This document shows, piece after piece, positions 8,210 to 18,175 of a DNA stretch of 37,269 nucleotides (its first letter is position 1; each line of letters starts with the position of its first letter). This DNA comes from Pseudomonadota bacterium. Its GTDB lineage: Bacteria > Pseudomonadota > Gammaproteobacteria > Xanthomonadales > Rhodanobacteraceae. Where the stretch lies: contig JAKAZT010000008.1 of assembly GCA_021815695.1 (NCBI GenBank), positions 1 through 37,269 of the forward strand, written 5' to 3'. Both the position numbers and the translations under genes were made by a program. The notes beneath the pieces are model-generated. The model saw only the letters and a program-made list of their open reading frames with translations, had not been told where the DNA came from and made no database searches.

Positions 8210-11200
8210 GTGCGTGAACGGCGTGAAGCGCGGTCGCAGCCGCTGCGATGCGGTTCCGGCAGGCTGGACGATGTCGATGGCTGCGGCGAGGACACGCTTC
8301 TGATCGAGCAGGGATTCCAGCTGCATCGCGCCAGCCGGGTCGAGGTGCTGGCCGAAGCGCTGTCGGCGCTGCTGACGGCGACCCGGCCGACGGACGCGCT
8401 GGCGCCGCGCGAGGTGGTGGTCGCGCATCCGGGCCTCGGCCGCTGGCTGCGCCAGTCGCTGGCCGAACGCCGCGGCATCGTCGCCCATCTCGATCTGCTG
8501 CAGCCGTGGCAGTTCGTCGGTCGCCTGCAGGACCGGCTGCTGGGCACGACGATTGCCGATCCGCGCTACGAACGCGAGACGCTGCGCTGGCTGCTGTTCG
8601 CTCTGCTGGGCGACGCGGCGCCGGCGGAACTGCGCGACTATCTCGACGGTCCGGCGCCGCAACGGCGACGCTTCCAGCTCGCCGATCGCCTGGCCGCGGT
8701 GTACACGCAATATCTGGTCTATCGCCGCGACTGGCTCGCGGCGTGGGAAGCCGGCGCCACGCCGCACTGGCAGGCCGCGCTCTGGCAACGCGTGCAGGCG
8801 CGCGCCGGCGGCCCGCATCGCGCCGCGCGCATGCAGGCGCTGCTGACGGCGTTGAGCGCGCCGGCCGTGGCGATCGAAACCGCACCACTGGCGGTGTTCG
8901 GCGTCAACCAGCTGGCGCCGGACACGCTGGCGGTGCTGCAGGCGCTTTCGGCACAGCGCACGGTGCATCTGTTTCTGGCCGATCCCTGCTTCGAGCCCTG
9001 GGACGATATCGTCACCGAGCGCCGGCTGGTGGCGGCCGGTGGCGACGCCACGGCGCTGCATCTGGAAACGGGGCATCCGCTGCTGGCCGCCTGGGGCGGG
9101 CAGGGTCAGGCGTTTGCGCGGCAACTGCAGGCTGCGGCAGCGGCCGACTGGCCGCAGGCGCTGGACGCCGGACAGGTATCCGCGGCGACCCTGCTCGGCC
9201 GGCTGCAGCAGAGCATCCGCCTGCGCGACCCGGACCTGCTGGCCGCCGCCGATCCCGCCGACGGCAGCCTGCGCGTGCATGCCTGTCACACCCGTCTGCG
9301 CGAACTGGAAGTGCTGCGCGACGCGCTGCTGGGCGCGCTGGCCGATGCCGACCGCGCCGCGGACGCCGGCGGCGCACGGCTGAGTCCACGCGACATCGTG
9401 GTGATGGCGCCGGACCTGGACGCCTACGCGCCGCTGATCCCGGCCGTGTTCGGCGACCACCGCCATGCCGCGGCGCTGCCGTATCACATCGCCGACCAGC
9501 CGCTGCACGCCATGCATCCGCTGTTCGCGGCTTTTCAGGCGGCGCTCGACCTGGCCGATGCGCGCCTCGGCGTCGGCCCCGTGCTGGATCTGCTCGCCGT
9601 GCCGGCGCTGGCGCGCCGCTTCGGGCTCGACGCCGCGCAGGGCGCCACGCTGGCGCGCTGGATCGCGCGCAGCCACATCGCCTGGGGACTGGATGCGGGC
9701 GACCGCGCCGCCGCCGGCGCACCCGCCGATGACGCGCACACCTTCGCCTTCGGGCTCGACCGCATGACGCTGGGCTATCTCAGCGGCGGCGACGGCGCGG
9801 TCTGCGCCGGCATCCTGCCGCTGCCCGGCGTCGAGGGTCTCGCCGCCGAGTGCGTGGGCGCCTTCGCCGCACTGCTGGCCATACTCGAGCGCCTGCGCGA
9901 CGAACGCGTCATCGCGCGCCCGCCGGCGGCCTGGGCCACCCTGCTGGCGCGGCTGCTCGACAGCCTGTTCGCGCCGGATCCCGAGGACGCCGGCGAAGCC
10001 GCGGCGCTGGATGCACTGCGGTCGTCCCTGGCGGCGCTGACCGAGCAGGCCGAAAGCGCCGGCTGCGACGAGGCGATCGGCTGGGACGCGCTGCGCGAGG
10101 CGCTGGACGGCGAACTGGCGGCGCGGCCACCGCGGCAGCGATTCCTCGCCGGCGGCATCACCTTCTGCGGCATGGTCCCGTTCCGCAGCATCCCGTTCGG
10201 CATCGTCGCGGTGCTCGGCCTCGACGACGGCGCGTTCCCGCGCCGTGCCGAAGACGCCGGCCTGAACCTGATGGCCGCGCACTGGCGCGCCGGCGACCGC
10301 GATACCCGCGAGGAGGATCGCTATCTGTTCCTGGAAGCGCTGATGAGCGCACGCCAGCGACTGCACCTGAGCTACATCGGCGAGGGCGTGCGCGACGGCC
10401 GCGCGCGCAACCCGGCGGCACCGCTGGCCGAGCTGCTGCGCCTGCTGCAGGCGCGCTGGCCACAGACGCCATGGCTGCTGCGGCATCCGCTGCAGCCGTT
10501 CGACCGCCGCTATTTCGACGGCAGCGACGCGCGCTTCTTCAGCTATGCCGCACCGCCCGAGGCCGCGACAACCGCGCCGACCATGACGCGTGCGCCGGGG
10601 ATCGCACTGCCGGCACCCTGCGAGCCGGTCCGCCTCGACGATCTGGAAGCGTTTCTGCGCCACCCGGCGCGCTGGTTTTTCCGCCAGCGCCTGCAGCTGC
10701 ACTTGCCGGATGACCGCAGCGAGCGCCCGTCCGATGTCGAACCGCTGGGGCTGGCGCTGCCGCCACAGGCCGGCGTGGAGACGACGCTGTTCGCCGCCGC
10801 GCTCGCCGCCGGCGATGATCCGCCGGCGGCGCCACCGCCGTGGCTGGCACTGTCGGGACTGCTGCCGTCCGGAGCGCGCGGCGCGGACGCTTATGCGCAG
10901 GTGCGCGACCGCGTGAGCGATGTGCTGGCCAGGCTGCGCCAGGTCGCGCCCGATCTGCGCGGCACGGCGCAATCGGTCGCGGTGGATCTTGATCTCGGCG
11001 ACGGCCTGCGCCTCGCCGGCGCGGTCGCCGACGCGTGGCCGGAGCAGCGCCTGCTGTTGCTGGCCAGCGGGCGCAAGCTGCCGGCACCGCGCGCCCTGAT
11101 CCTGCTGCTGCGCGGCTGTGCGCTGGTCGCCGCCGGCGACGCGCCATGGCGTGCGCTGGCACTGCCCGGGCCGCCGGGCCTGGGCAGCGAGCTGGCGCTG

Positions 11201-11548
11201 CCGCAGGCAGACGTCGCACGCACGCTGCTGCGGCAATGGCTGACGCTGTATCGCAATGCCGCGGTCACACCACCGCTGCTGTTCCCGGCCACCGCCTGGG
11301 CTTATCTCGGCGCGCGCGCGACCGGCGTCGCCGCCGCCTGCGCGGCCGCACGGCAGGCCTGGCTGCCGGGTTTCAGCGGCTACGCCGAAAGCCTCGATCC
11401 GTATCACGCGCTGGCGGCGCGCGATCGCGACTTTCTCGACCCCGACGGCGCCGACCATGCCGCCTTCGCGGCGCAGGCCGAGGCTGCGTTCGGGCCGCTG
11501 CGGGCCGCCGGCGCGACGCCGCCCAAATCCGCGCGAGCGCCGGCATGA
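8210..11548 (+). CDS. recC: Exodeoxyribonuclease V subunit gamma (RecC)
   Basis: VVVAHPGLGRWLRQSLAERRGIVAHLDLLQPWQF, DIVVMAPDLDAYAPLI, FCGMVPFRSIPFGIVAVLGLDDGAFPR; directly followed by recB and recD with ATGA overlaps. True start may lie downstream of 8210. Confidence 0.93.
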   Translation: MRERREARSQPLRCGSGRLDDVDGCGEDTLLIEQGFQLHRASRVEVLAEALSALLTATRPTDALAPREVVVAHPGLGRWLRQSLAERRGIVAHLDLLQPWQFVGRLQDRLLGTTIADPRYERETLRWLLFALLGDAAPAELRDYLDGPAPQRRRFQLADRLAAVYTQYLVYRRDWLAAWEAGATPHWQAALWQRVQARAGGPHRAARMQALLTALSAPAVAIETAPLAVFGVNQLAPDTLAVLQALSAQRTVHLFLADPCFEPWDDIVTERRLVAAGGDATALHLETGHPLLAAWGGQGQAFARQLQAAAAADWPQALDAGQVSAATLLGRLQQSIRLRDPDLLAAADPADGSLRVHACHTRLRELEVLRDALLGALADADRAADAGGARLSPRDIVVMAPDLDAYAPLIPAVFGDHRHAAALPYHIADQPLHAMHPLFAAFQAALDLADARLGVGPVLDLLAVPALARRFGLDAAQGATLARWIARSHIAWGLDAGDRAAAGAPADDAHTFAFGLDRMTLGYLSGGDGAVCAGILPLPGVEGLAAECVGAFAALLAILERLRDERVIARPPAAWATLLARLLDSLFAPDPEDAGEAAALDALRSSLAALTEQAESAGCDEAIGWDALREALDGELAARPPRQRFLAGGITFCGMVPFRSIPFGIVAVLGLDDGAFPRRAEDAGLNLMAAHWRAGDRDTREEDRYLFLEALMSARQRLHLSYIGEGVRDGRARNPAAPLAELLRLLQARWPQTPWLLRHPLQPFDRRYFDGSDARFFSYAAPPEAATTAPTMTRAPGIALPAPCEPVRLDDLEAFLRHPARWFFRQRLQLHLPDDRSERPSDVEPLGLALPPQAGVETTLFAAALAAGDDPPAAPPPWLALSGLLPSGARGADAYAQVRDRVSDVLARLRQVAPDLRGTAQSVAVDLDLGDGLRLAGAVADAWPEQRLLLLASGRKLPAPRALILLLRGCALVAAGDAPWRALALPGPPGLGSELALPQADVARTLLRQWLTLYRNAAVTPPLLFPATAWAYLGARATGVAAACAAARQAWLPGFSGYAESLDPYHALAARDRDFLDPDGADHAAFAAQAEAAFGPLRAAGATPPKSARAPA

Positions 11549-14500
11549 GCGCGCTCGACTGGACCACGCTGGCACTGGATGGCCCGGCCCTGATCGAGGC
11601 CAGCGCCGGCACCGGCAAGACGCACGCGATCACGCTGCTCTATCTGCGCCTGCTGCTGGAGCGTGGACTGAGCGTGCGCCAGATCCTGGTCTGCACCTTC
11701 ACCGAGGCGGCGACCGAGGAGCTGCGCGCGCGGATTCGCCAACGCATCGAGGAGGCCGAGTCGCTGCTCGCCGGTAACCTCGTTGGCGCCACCGCTGACG
11801 CCACCGAGACCGACCCGCTCGCGCGCTGGCTGGCACGGCGCGCGGCGGCCGACAACGACGCGGGCGCGACGCTGCGCACGCGGCTGGCGCTGGCGCGGCT
11901 GGAGCTGGATCAGGCCGCGGTGTTCACGCTGCATGGTTTCTGCGCGCGCGCGCTGGCGGATTTTCCGTTCGCGGGCGGCGCACTGTTCGCGCGCGGCGAG
12001 TTGCTGGACGCGCGCGCGCTGCGCGATGCCGTCGCGCAGGATCTGCTGCGACGTGCGCTCGCCGTCGCCGATCCCGATCTGCCCGACGAGTTGCGCGCGC
12101 TCGACGAGGCCGAGCTGGCCCAGGCGATGGACCTGGCCCTGCAGCATCCGGATGCGACCATCGCCGAACCCGACCTTGCCGCGATCGCCGCTTACCGCAC
12201 GCGCTGGCATGCGCTGCGCAAGGCCGCAACTGCGCGCGACGTCGCCAGGGTGCTGGCCGGCGAGCCCGCCGATTACCACCTCAACAAGTCGTTCCGGCTG
12301 GCGCTGGAACAGGCGCTGACGGCGCTGCGCGACGGCGACTGGCGCCGCGCGCTGCCGGATGCGCTGGCGCCGGAATCCGGTTCGGCGCAAAACCGGAACA
12401 AGCTGCGCGGCGGCGAGGCCCCGCGACTGGACGACCTGCCCGCGCTGGTCGAGTTGCGCGCGCTGGCTGCGCTGCGCCCCGCCATGGTGCGTGCCTGGCG
12501 CGCCCGGCTGCTGGCAGCGGCGATGACGGCGGCGCGGAGCGAGCTGCCGCTGCGCGCGCTGGCACTGCGCGGCCACACCTACGCCGACCTGATCGGCGGC
12601 CTGGCGCAGGCGCTGGACGGCACGCGCGGACGCGAGCTGGCCGGGATGCTGCACGCGACCTGGCCGGTGGCGCTGGTGGACGAGTTCCAGGACACCGACG
12701 GCCGCCAGTACGCGATCCTGCAGGCGATCTACGCCGGCCGCGGCACGCTGCTGGCAATCGGCGACCCCAAACAGGCGATCTACGGTTTTCGCGGCGGCGA
12801 CGTCTACGCCTACCTGCGCGCGGCGCGGACGCCGGGGCTCGCGCATCACGCGCTGGACACCAACTGGCGCTCCTCCACCCCGCTGGTCGCGGCGCTGAAC
12901 GCGTTCTACGCCGCCGCCGGGCCGCAGGCGCTGCGCGTCGACGGCATCGTCTGCGCACCGGTGAAGGCTGCCGGCAAGGCCGACGCCACGCCACTGCGCC
13001 GCGCCGGCCAGCCGCTCGCGAGCGCGCTGCATTTGCATGCGGTCACGCCGACCGAGCGCAACAAGGAGGCCGCGCTCGCGGCCTGCCTCGACGCCTGCGC
13101 CGAAACCGTGGTCGCTCTGCTCAACGATCGCGCGCTGACGCTGGGCGACGCGCCGCTGGCGCCCGGCGCGCTGGCGGTGCTGGTGTCGCGCAACCAGGAC
13201 GTCGCCGCACTGCGCCGACGGCTGACCGCGCGCGGCGTGCCCTGTGTCGGACCCGGTCGCGCCAGCGTGATGCAGGGCAGTTGCGCGACGGAGATCGAAA
13301 CCGTGCTGGCGGCGGCGCTCGACCCCGGCAACGCGGGTCGCCTGCGCGCGGCGCTGACCACGCGCCTGTGCGGCTGGAGCCTCGACGCGGTCGCCGCGCT
13401 CGAAGCCGATGCCGACGTCTGGCGGCGCGAGACCGAGGCATTCGCCGCGCGCCAACGCGACTGGATCGCCCACGGCGTGCTGACCCTGCTGGAGCCGCTG
13501 ATCGCCGCTGCCGCGCCGCGCCTGCTCGCCGCAAGCGATGGCGAACGCACGCTCACCGATCTGCGCCATCTCGCCGAGTTGCTGCAGGCGCAGCAGCCAC
13601 GCTGCCATGGCCCGTCCGCCCTGCTCGCCTGGCTGCATGCCGAGCGCATCGCCGCTGACGAGGACCGCGGCGGCGATGGCAACGACGAGCGCCAGCTGCG
13701 CATCGAGAGCGATGCCGCGCGCGTGCAGATTCTGACCGTGCACGCCAGCAAGGGACTGGAGTTCGACATCGTGCTGCTGCCGATGCTGTGGCACGCGCCG
13801 CGGCGCAGGGGCGCGCACGCGCCCGCGGTCGTGCTCGTGCATGCCGACGACGGCGACGCCGTGCTCGATCCCGGCAGCGCCGGCTTCGACAGCCATCTCG
13901 CGCGCTGGCGCACCGAGCAGTTGGGCGAGCGGCTGCGTCAGCAGTACGTCGCCCTGACCCGCGCCCGCCACGCCTGCCACGTGTTCTTTGCGCCAGCCCT
14001 GGTCGATGCGGCGTCGGCTTCCGGCGAGCGCGACGCGTTCAGTGATCATCTGCTGCAGATCCGCGACCGCTGCGGTGCGGACGACACGCTGCAGGCGCTG
14101 CACGCATTGAGCCGGCAGTATCCGGCGATCACGCTCGACGCGGCGACGACCATCACCCGCGCGCGCCATGTCGCCGTGGTCGAGCCGGCCCGCGTTCTCG
14201 CCGCGCGCGCGGACTGGCCACTGCCGCGTCCGGCGTGGTGGCTGCACAGCTATTCCGGGCTGGCGCATGCCGCCGCGCGCGCGTCGCTGCTCGAGCCCGG
14301 TCCCGACGATGCCGGCGCGAACGAACCCGGGCCGGCGACCGACAACGACACGGCACCGCACGCCGAACTGCTGGCGCTGGCGCATCTGCGCGGCCCGCGC
14401 TTCGGCGATGCGATGCACGCCGTATTCGAGCACGCCGGCCCGCAACCGCTGTGGCCGCAGCAGCGCGCGCTGGTACTGCAGGCGCTGCGCCGGCAGGGTC

Positions 14501-15099
14501 TTGCCGACGCGGCCGGCGAGGACGGCGCGCGGATGCTGGCCGCACTGGTCGAGCGCGCACGGCAAACCGACCTCGGCGGCGGCCTGCGCCTGGGTGCGGT
14601 GGCTGCGGCCGATCGCGTCGCCGAGCTCGAGTTCCTGCTGCCGCTGCACGACGTGCCGGTGGCGGCGATCGAGGCCGCCGCGCAGCGGCATGACTATCCG
14701 CCGCTGCTGCCGGCGGGCGGAATGCGCGTGCTCAACGGTCTGCTCAAGGGCTACATGGACCTGGTGCTGCGCCACGACGGCCGCTATTACGTGCTCGACT
14801 ACAAGAGCAACTGGCTGGGCGAGCGCATCGCCGATTACGCACCCGCGCGCCTGGCCGTGGCGATGCGCGAGCAGCGCTATCTGCTGCAGATGCTGCTGTA
14901 CACGGTGGCACTGCACCGCCATCTGCGCGAGCGGCTGCCCGCTTACGCCGTCGCGCGCGACCTCGGCGGCGCGATCTACCTGTTCGCGCGCGCGGCGGGA
15001 CTGGCGCCAGCGGCCGGCGTCTATCGCGAGTGTCCGCCGCCGGCGCTGATCGCCGAACTCGATGCACTGTTTGCCGGCGCCGCGGAGCGCGCGGCATGA
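11545..15099 (+). CDS. recB: Exodeoxyribonuclease V subunit beta (RecB)
   Basis: Walker A IEASAGTGKTHAITLLYLRLLLERG; LVDEFQDTDGRQYAIL; VHASKGLEFDIVLLP; nuclease motif YYVLDYKSNWLG. Start at 11545 (ATGA with recC stop), inside ORF 11035..15099. Confidence 0.95.
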   Translation: MSALDWTTLALDGPALIEASAGTGKTHAITLLYLRLLLERGLSVRQILVCTFTEAATEELRARIRQRIEEAESLLAGNLVGATADATETDPLARWLARRAAADNDAGATLRTRLALARLELDQAAVFTLHGFCARALADFPFAGGALFARGELLDARALRDAVAQDLLRRALAVADPDLPDELRALDEAELAQAMDLALQHPDATIAEPDLAAIAAYRTRWHALRKAATARDVARVLAGEPADYHLNKSFRLALEQALTALRDGDWRRALPDALAPESGSAQNRNKLRGGEAPRLDDLPALVELRALAALRPAMVRAWRARLLAAAMTAARSELPLRALALRGHTYADLIGGLAQALDGTRGRELAGMLHATWPVALVDEFQDTDGRQYAILQAIYAGRGTLLAIGDPKQAIYGFRGGDVYAYLRAARTPGLAHHALDTNWRSSTPLVAALNAFYAAAGPQALRVDGIVCAPVKAAGKADATPLRRAGQPLASALHLHAVTPTERNKEAALAACLDACAETVVALLNDRALTLGDAPLAPGALAVLVSRNQDVAALRRRLTARGVPCVGPGRASVMQGSCATEIETVLAAALDPGNAGRLRAALTTRLCGWSLDAVAALEADADVWRRETEAFAARQRDWIAHGVLTLLEPLIAAAAPRLLAASDGERTLTDLRHLAELLQAQQPRCHGPSALLAWLHAERIAADEDRGGDGNDERQLRIESDAARVQILTVHASKGLEFDIVLLPMLWHAPRRRGAHAPAVVLVHADDGDAVLDPGSAGFDSHLARWRTEQLGERLRQQYVALTRARHACHVFFAPALVDAASASGERDAFSDHLLQIRDRCGADDTLQALHALSRQYPAITLDAATTITRARHVAVVEPARVLAARADWPLPRPAWWLHSYSGLAHAAARASLLEPGPDDAGANEPGPATDNDTAPHAELLALAHLRGPRFGDAMHAVFEHAGPQPLWPQQRALVLQALRRQGLADAAGEDGARMLAALVERARQTDLGGGLRLGAVAAADRVAELEFLLPLHDVPVAAIEAAAQRHDYPPLLPAGGMRVLNGLLKGYMDLVLRHDGRYYVLDYKSNWLGERIADYAPARLAVAMREQRYLLQMLLYTVALHRHLRERLPAYAVARDLGGAIYLFARAAGLAPAAGVYRECPPPALIAELDALFAGAAERAA

Positions 15100-16970
15100 G
15101 CGCCGCACTGCTGGAAACGATCCTGCGCACACCGGGCGCGCCGTGGCGCGCGCTCGACCGCCACGTCGCGCGCTGGCTGGCGACGCACAGCGGCGAACCG
15201 CTGGTCGCGCTTGCCGGTCTGGCCGCGGCGTCGGCCGAGGCGGCCGGCAGCGCCTGCGTGCACCTGCCGGCGCTGGCCGCGCGGCCGGTCGCCGGCGACG
15301 CAACGCCGGCATGGCCGGACTGGCCGGGCTGGCAAGCCGCGCTTGCCACCAGCACATGGGTCGACGTCGATGCCGGCGATCCCGCACGCCCGCTGGTGCT
15401 GCGCGCGGGCGACTGCTACCTGCGCCGCAACTACGATCACGAGACGCGCCTGATCACCGCGATTCGCACCCGTTTGCGTCCGTCGCCCTGCCGCGCTGCC
15501 GAGGATCGGCGGATCGATCTGGACGCGCTGTTCGGCGCATCGGCCGCCGCCCCGGACGAGCAGCGCCTGGCAGCAGCGGCCGCCCTGGACAGCGGCCTGT
15601 TCGTGCTCACCGGCGGCCCCGGCACGGGCAAGACCAGCACCGTGCTGCGCCTGCTGCTGCTGTGGTTGCGCCAGCGCGGCGCGGGCGGACGCATCGCGCT
15701 GGCGGCACCCACCGGCAAGGCGGCGCAGCGCCTCGGCGAAACACTGGCGCAAGGGCTGCCGCCGCTGCGTGCGCGCCTGCCCGCCGAACCTTGGGCGCTG
15801 CTGCTCGACGCGATCGCCGCGCTGCGGCCGCAGACCCTGCACGCCCTGCTCGGCGCGCGCCCCGACCGGGACGCCTTCAGCGCCGGCCCCGACGCGCCGC
15901 TGGCGGCGGACCTGCTGGTGGTGGATGAGGCCTCGATGGTGGATCTGGCGCTGATGCGGCGCACCCTGGAAGCGCTGCGACCGGACGCCGGGCTGGTGCT
16001 GCTGGGCGATGCCGGCCAACTGGCTTCGGTCGAGGCCGGCTCGGTACTGGCCGATCTGGTCGCCGCCGCGGAGGCGGACGGCGTGCCGACCAGCGCCGCG
16101 GCCGGGCGCTCGTCCGCATCCGCCACCGCGGAGGCGGCGGTGACGACCAGCGCGGCGCCACTGACCGGTCACGTGCTGCGTCTGCGCACCGTCTGGCGCG
16201 CGTCCGGCGTCCTGCTCGATCTGGCCGCAGCGATCCGCGCCGGCGATGCGGCGCGGGTGCGCGAGCTGGCTGCCGATCCGGCGCACGCGCGGATACTGCA
16301 CGCCGCAACCCTTGCCGATGCCGCGGCGCTGGCGCGGATGCTGCGCGCCACGATCGATCCGCCGCACGGCACCGGCCTGTTCGATGACCTGCTGCAGGCG
16401 GCCAGCCCGCTGGCTGCGCTGGCCGCGCTGCGCGGCAGCCGCGTGCTGACCGCGCTGCGCTCGGGCGCGTTCGGGCAGCGCACCATCAATCACCTGATCG
16501 ATGGCCTGCTGCGGCGACGCTTCGGGCTGGACACCGAGGACCCCTGGTACATCGGCCGCCCGCTGCTGATCACCGCCGGCGAGCGCGGTCTGGGCCTGGT
16601 CAACGGCGATTTCGGCGTGGTTCACGCCGGCACCGACGGTCTGCCGCGCGCGTGGTTCGAGGGCAACGGGAGCCCGGAGCCGCGCGCCGTGGCGCTGCCG
16701 GCGTTGCCGGCGCACGAAACCGCTTATGCGATGACCGTGCACAAGAGCCAGGGCTCGGAATTCGAGCGCGTGGTCCTGATCCTGCCCGCGCTGCCGGGAC
16801 GCGGGCTCAGCCGCGAGTTGCTCTACACCGGCGCCACGCGCGCGCGCCGCCAGCTCGATCTGTGGGCCGGCAGCGGCGTACTCGAAGCCGCGCTCGACAC
16901 GCCGATGCAGCGCGCCAGCCGCCTTGCCGAGCGCCTGCGCGCGGAGATCGGCGGCAATGCCGGGCGCTGA
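15096..16970 (+). CDS. recD: Exodeoxyribonuclease V subunit alpha (RecD)
   Basis: LFVLTGGPGTGKTSTVLRLLLLWL, ALAAPTGKAAQRL, LLVVDEASMVDLALM, YAMTVHKSQGSEFERVVLILP. ATGA overlap with recB stop. Confidence 0.95.
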   Translation: MSAALLETILRTPGAPWRALDRHVARWLATHSGEPLVALAGLAAASAEAAGSACVHLPALAARPVAGDATPAWPDWPGWQAALATSTWVDVDAGDPARPLVLRAGDCYLRRNYDHETRLITAIRTRLRPSPCRAAEDRRIDLDALFGASAAAPDEQRLAAAAALDSGLFVLTGGPGTGKTSTVLRLLLLWLRQRGAGGRIALAAPTGKAAQRLGETLAQGLPPLRARLPAEPWALLLDAIAALRPQTLHALLGARPDRDAFSAGPDAPLAADLLVVDEASMVDLALMRRTLEALRPDAGLVLLGDAGQLASVEAGSVLADLVAAAEADGVPTSAAAGRSSASATAEAAVTTSAAPLTGHVLRLRTVWRASGVLLDLAAAIRAGDAARVRELAADPAHARILHAATLADAAALARMLRATIDPPHGTGLFDDLLQAASPLAALAALRGSRVLTALRSGAFGQRTINHLIDGLLRRRFGLDTEDPWYIGRPLLITAGERGLGLVNGDFGVVHAGTDGLPRAWFEGNGSPEPRAVALPALPAHETAYAMTVHKSQGSEFERVVLILPALPGRGLSRELLYTGATRARRQLDLWAGSGVLEAALDTPMQRASRLAERLRAEIGGNAGR

Positions 16971-16985
16971 ACGGACTGCGGCATT

Positions 16986-18125
16986 TCAGCCGACGCGCTG
17001 CCATCGTCCGCCCGCCAGTTGGGCGACGCGGCCGTCGAGTTCGAGCAGGGCCAGTTCCGCGGCCAGTGCCGCGCTGCCGGCGCCGGTGCGTGCGCACAAT
17101 TCGTCCAACGCCGCGGGCACGTGGCCCAGCGCGTCCAGCAGCGCCACGGTCGCGGCGGCATCGGCGATGCCCGGCGTGGCGGCGGGCGCGGGCTCGGCGT
17201 CGAGCCGGCTGCGCAGCTCGGCCCCCAGTGCGCGCGCCGCCGGCGTCAGCGCAGCGATCACTTCGGCAGGATCCTCCACCAGCGTCGCGCCCTCGCGAAT
17301 CAGCGCATGGCAGCCGCGCGCCAGCGGGTTGCCGATCGCGCCCGGCAGCGCGAATACCTCGCGATCCAGATCGACCGCCGCGCGCGCGGTGATGCGCGCC
17401 CCGGAGCGGACGCCGGCCTCGATCACCAGTACCCCGAGCGCCAGTCCCGCCAGCACCCGATTGCGCTGCGGAAAATGCGCCGCCAGCGGCGGGCTTGCGG
17501 GGACGAACGGACTGACCACCGCGCCGCGTGCGGCGATCGTCGCGGCCAGTTCGCGGTGATGGCGCGGATAGACGCGATCGGCGCCGGTACCGACCACCGC
17601 CAGCGTGCCACCGGCATGCTTCAGCGCAGCGCGGTGCGCGGCCGCGTCCACGCCCTCGGCGAGGCCGCTGGCGACGGTGAGGCCCGCCGTGGCCAGCGCC
17701 GCGGCAAACCGGCTGGCCAGCGCCAGCCCGGCCGGCGTCGCCGCGCGTGCGCCGACCACCGCCACCTGTGGCCGCAGCAGCAATGCCGCGTCGCCGGCGA
17801 CGAACAGCGCGATCGGGGCGCCGGCGCCGGCTTGCAGTTGCGGCGGGAAGTCGGCCTCGTCGCAGCACAGCAGACGATGTCCCGGCTGCTGCAGCCAGAG
17901 CCGATCCGCCGCAAGGCGCGCGCGATCGGGGGCCTCGGTCCAGGCCCGCGCCGGCGCGGCCAGGATGCAGTCGGGTCGCCGCAGCGCCGCGCGGACATCC
18001 GCCGCCGAACCGTGCCGTGCCAGCAGTGCCCGCAGTGTCGCGGCGCCCAGCGTCGGCGTGCGCAGCAGGGAAAGCCAGTCATCGAGATCGGGGCGCAGGT
18101 CCACGCGCGCCAGTCTGAAACGCAA
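16986..18125 (-). CDS. dprA: DNA-processing protein DprA (Smf)
   Basis: VAVVGARAATPAGLALASRFAAALATAGLTVASGLAEGVDAAAHRAALKHAGGTLAVVGTGADRVYPRHHREL; GVLVIEAGVRSGARITARAAVDLDREVFALPGAI; C-terminal winged-helix-like domain. Confidence 0.95.
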   Translation of the reverse strand: MRFRLARVDLRPDLDDWLSLLRTPTLGAATLRALLARHGSAADVRAALRRPDCILAAPARAWTEAPDRARLAADRLWLQQPGHRLLCCDEADFPPQLQAGAGAPIALFVAGDAALLLRPQVAVVGARAATPAGLALASRFAAALATAGLTVASGLAEGVDAAAHRAALKHAGGTLAVVGTGADRVYPRHHRELAATIAARGAVVSPFVPASPPLAAHFPQRNRVLAGLALGVLVIEAGVRSGARITARAAVDLDREVFALPGAIGNPLARGCHALIREGATLVEDPAEVIAALTPAARALGAELRSRLDAEPAPAATPGIADAAATVALLDALGHVPAALDELCARTGAGSAALAAELALLELDGRVAQLAGGRWQRVG

Positions 18126-18175
18126 ACGGCGCGGCAGCAGCCGCGCCGTGGCGTCGGAATCGGACTACGCCCGGA

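Noticed and set aside
11035-11544. N-terminal extension of the recB ORF
   Set aside because: Overlaps the recC 3' end in another frame; RecB homology begins at MSALDWTTLALDGPALIEASAGTGKT (11545).
8186-11575. 1129-aa minus-strand ORF opposite recC
   Set aside because: Shadow ORF of recC with Gln/Arg/Ala-rich, non-domain-like sequence.
11404-15387. 1327-aa minus-strand ORF opposite recB
   Set aside because: Antisense to strongly supported recB/recD; Arg/Gln/Gly-rich composition typical of high-GC shadow ORFs; no domain-like motifs.
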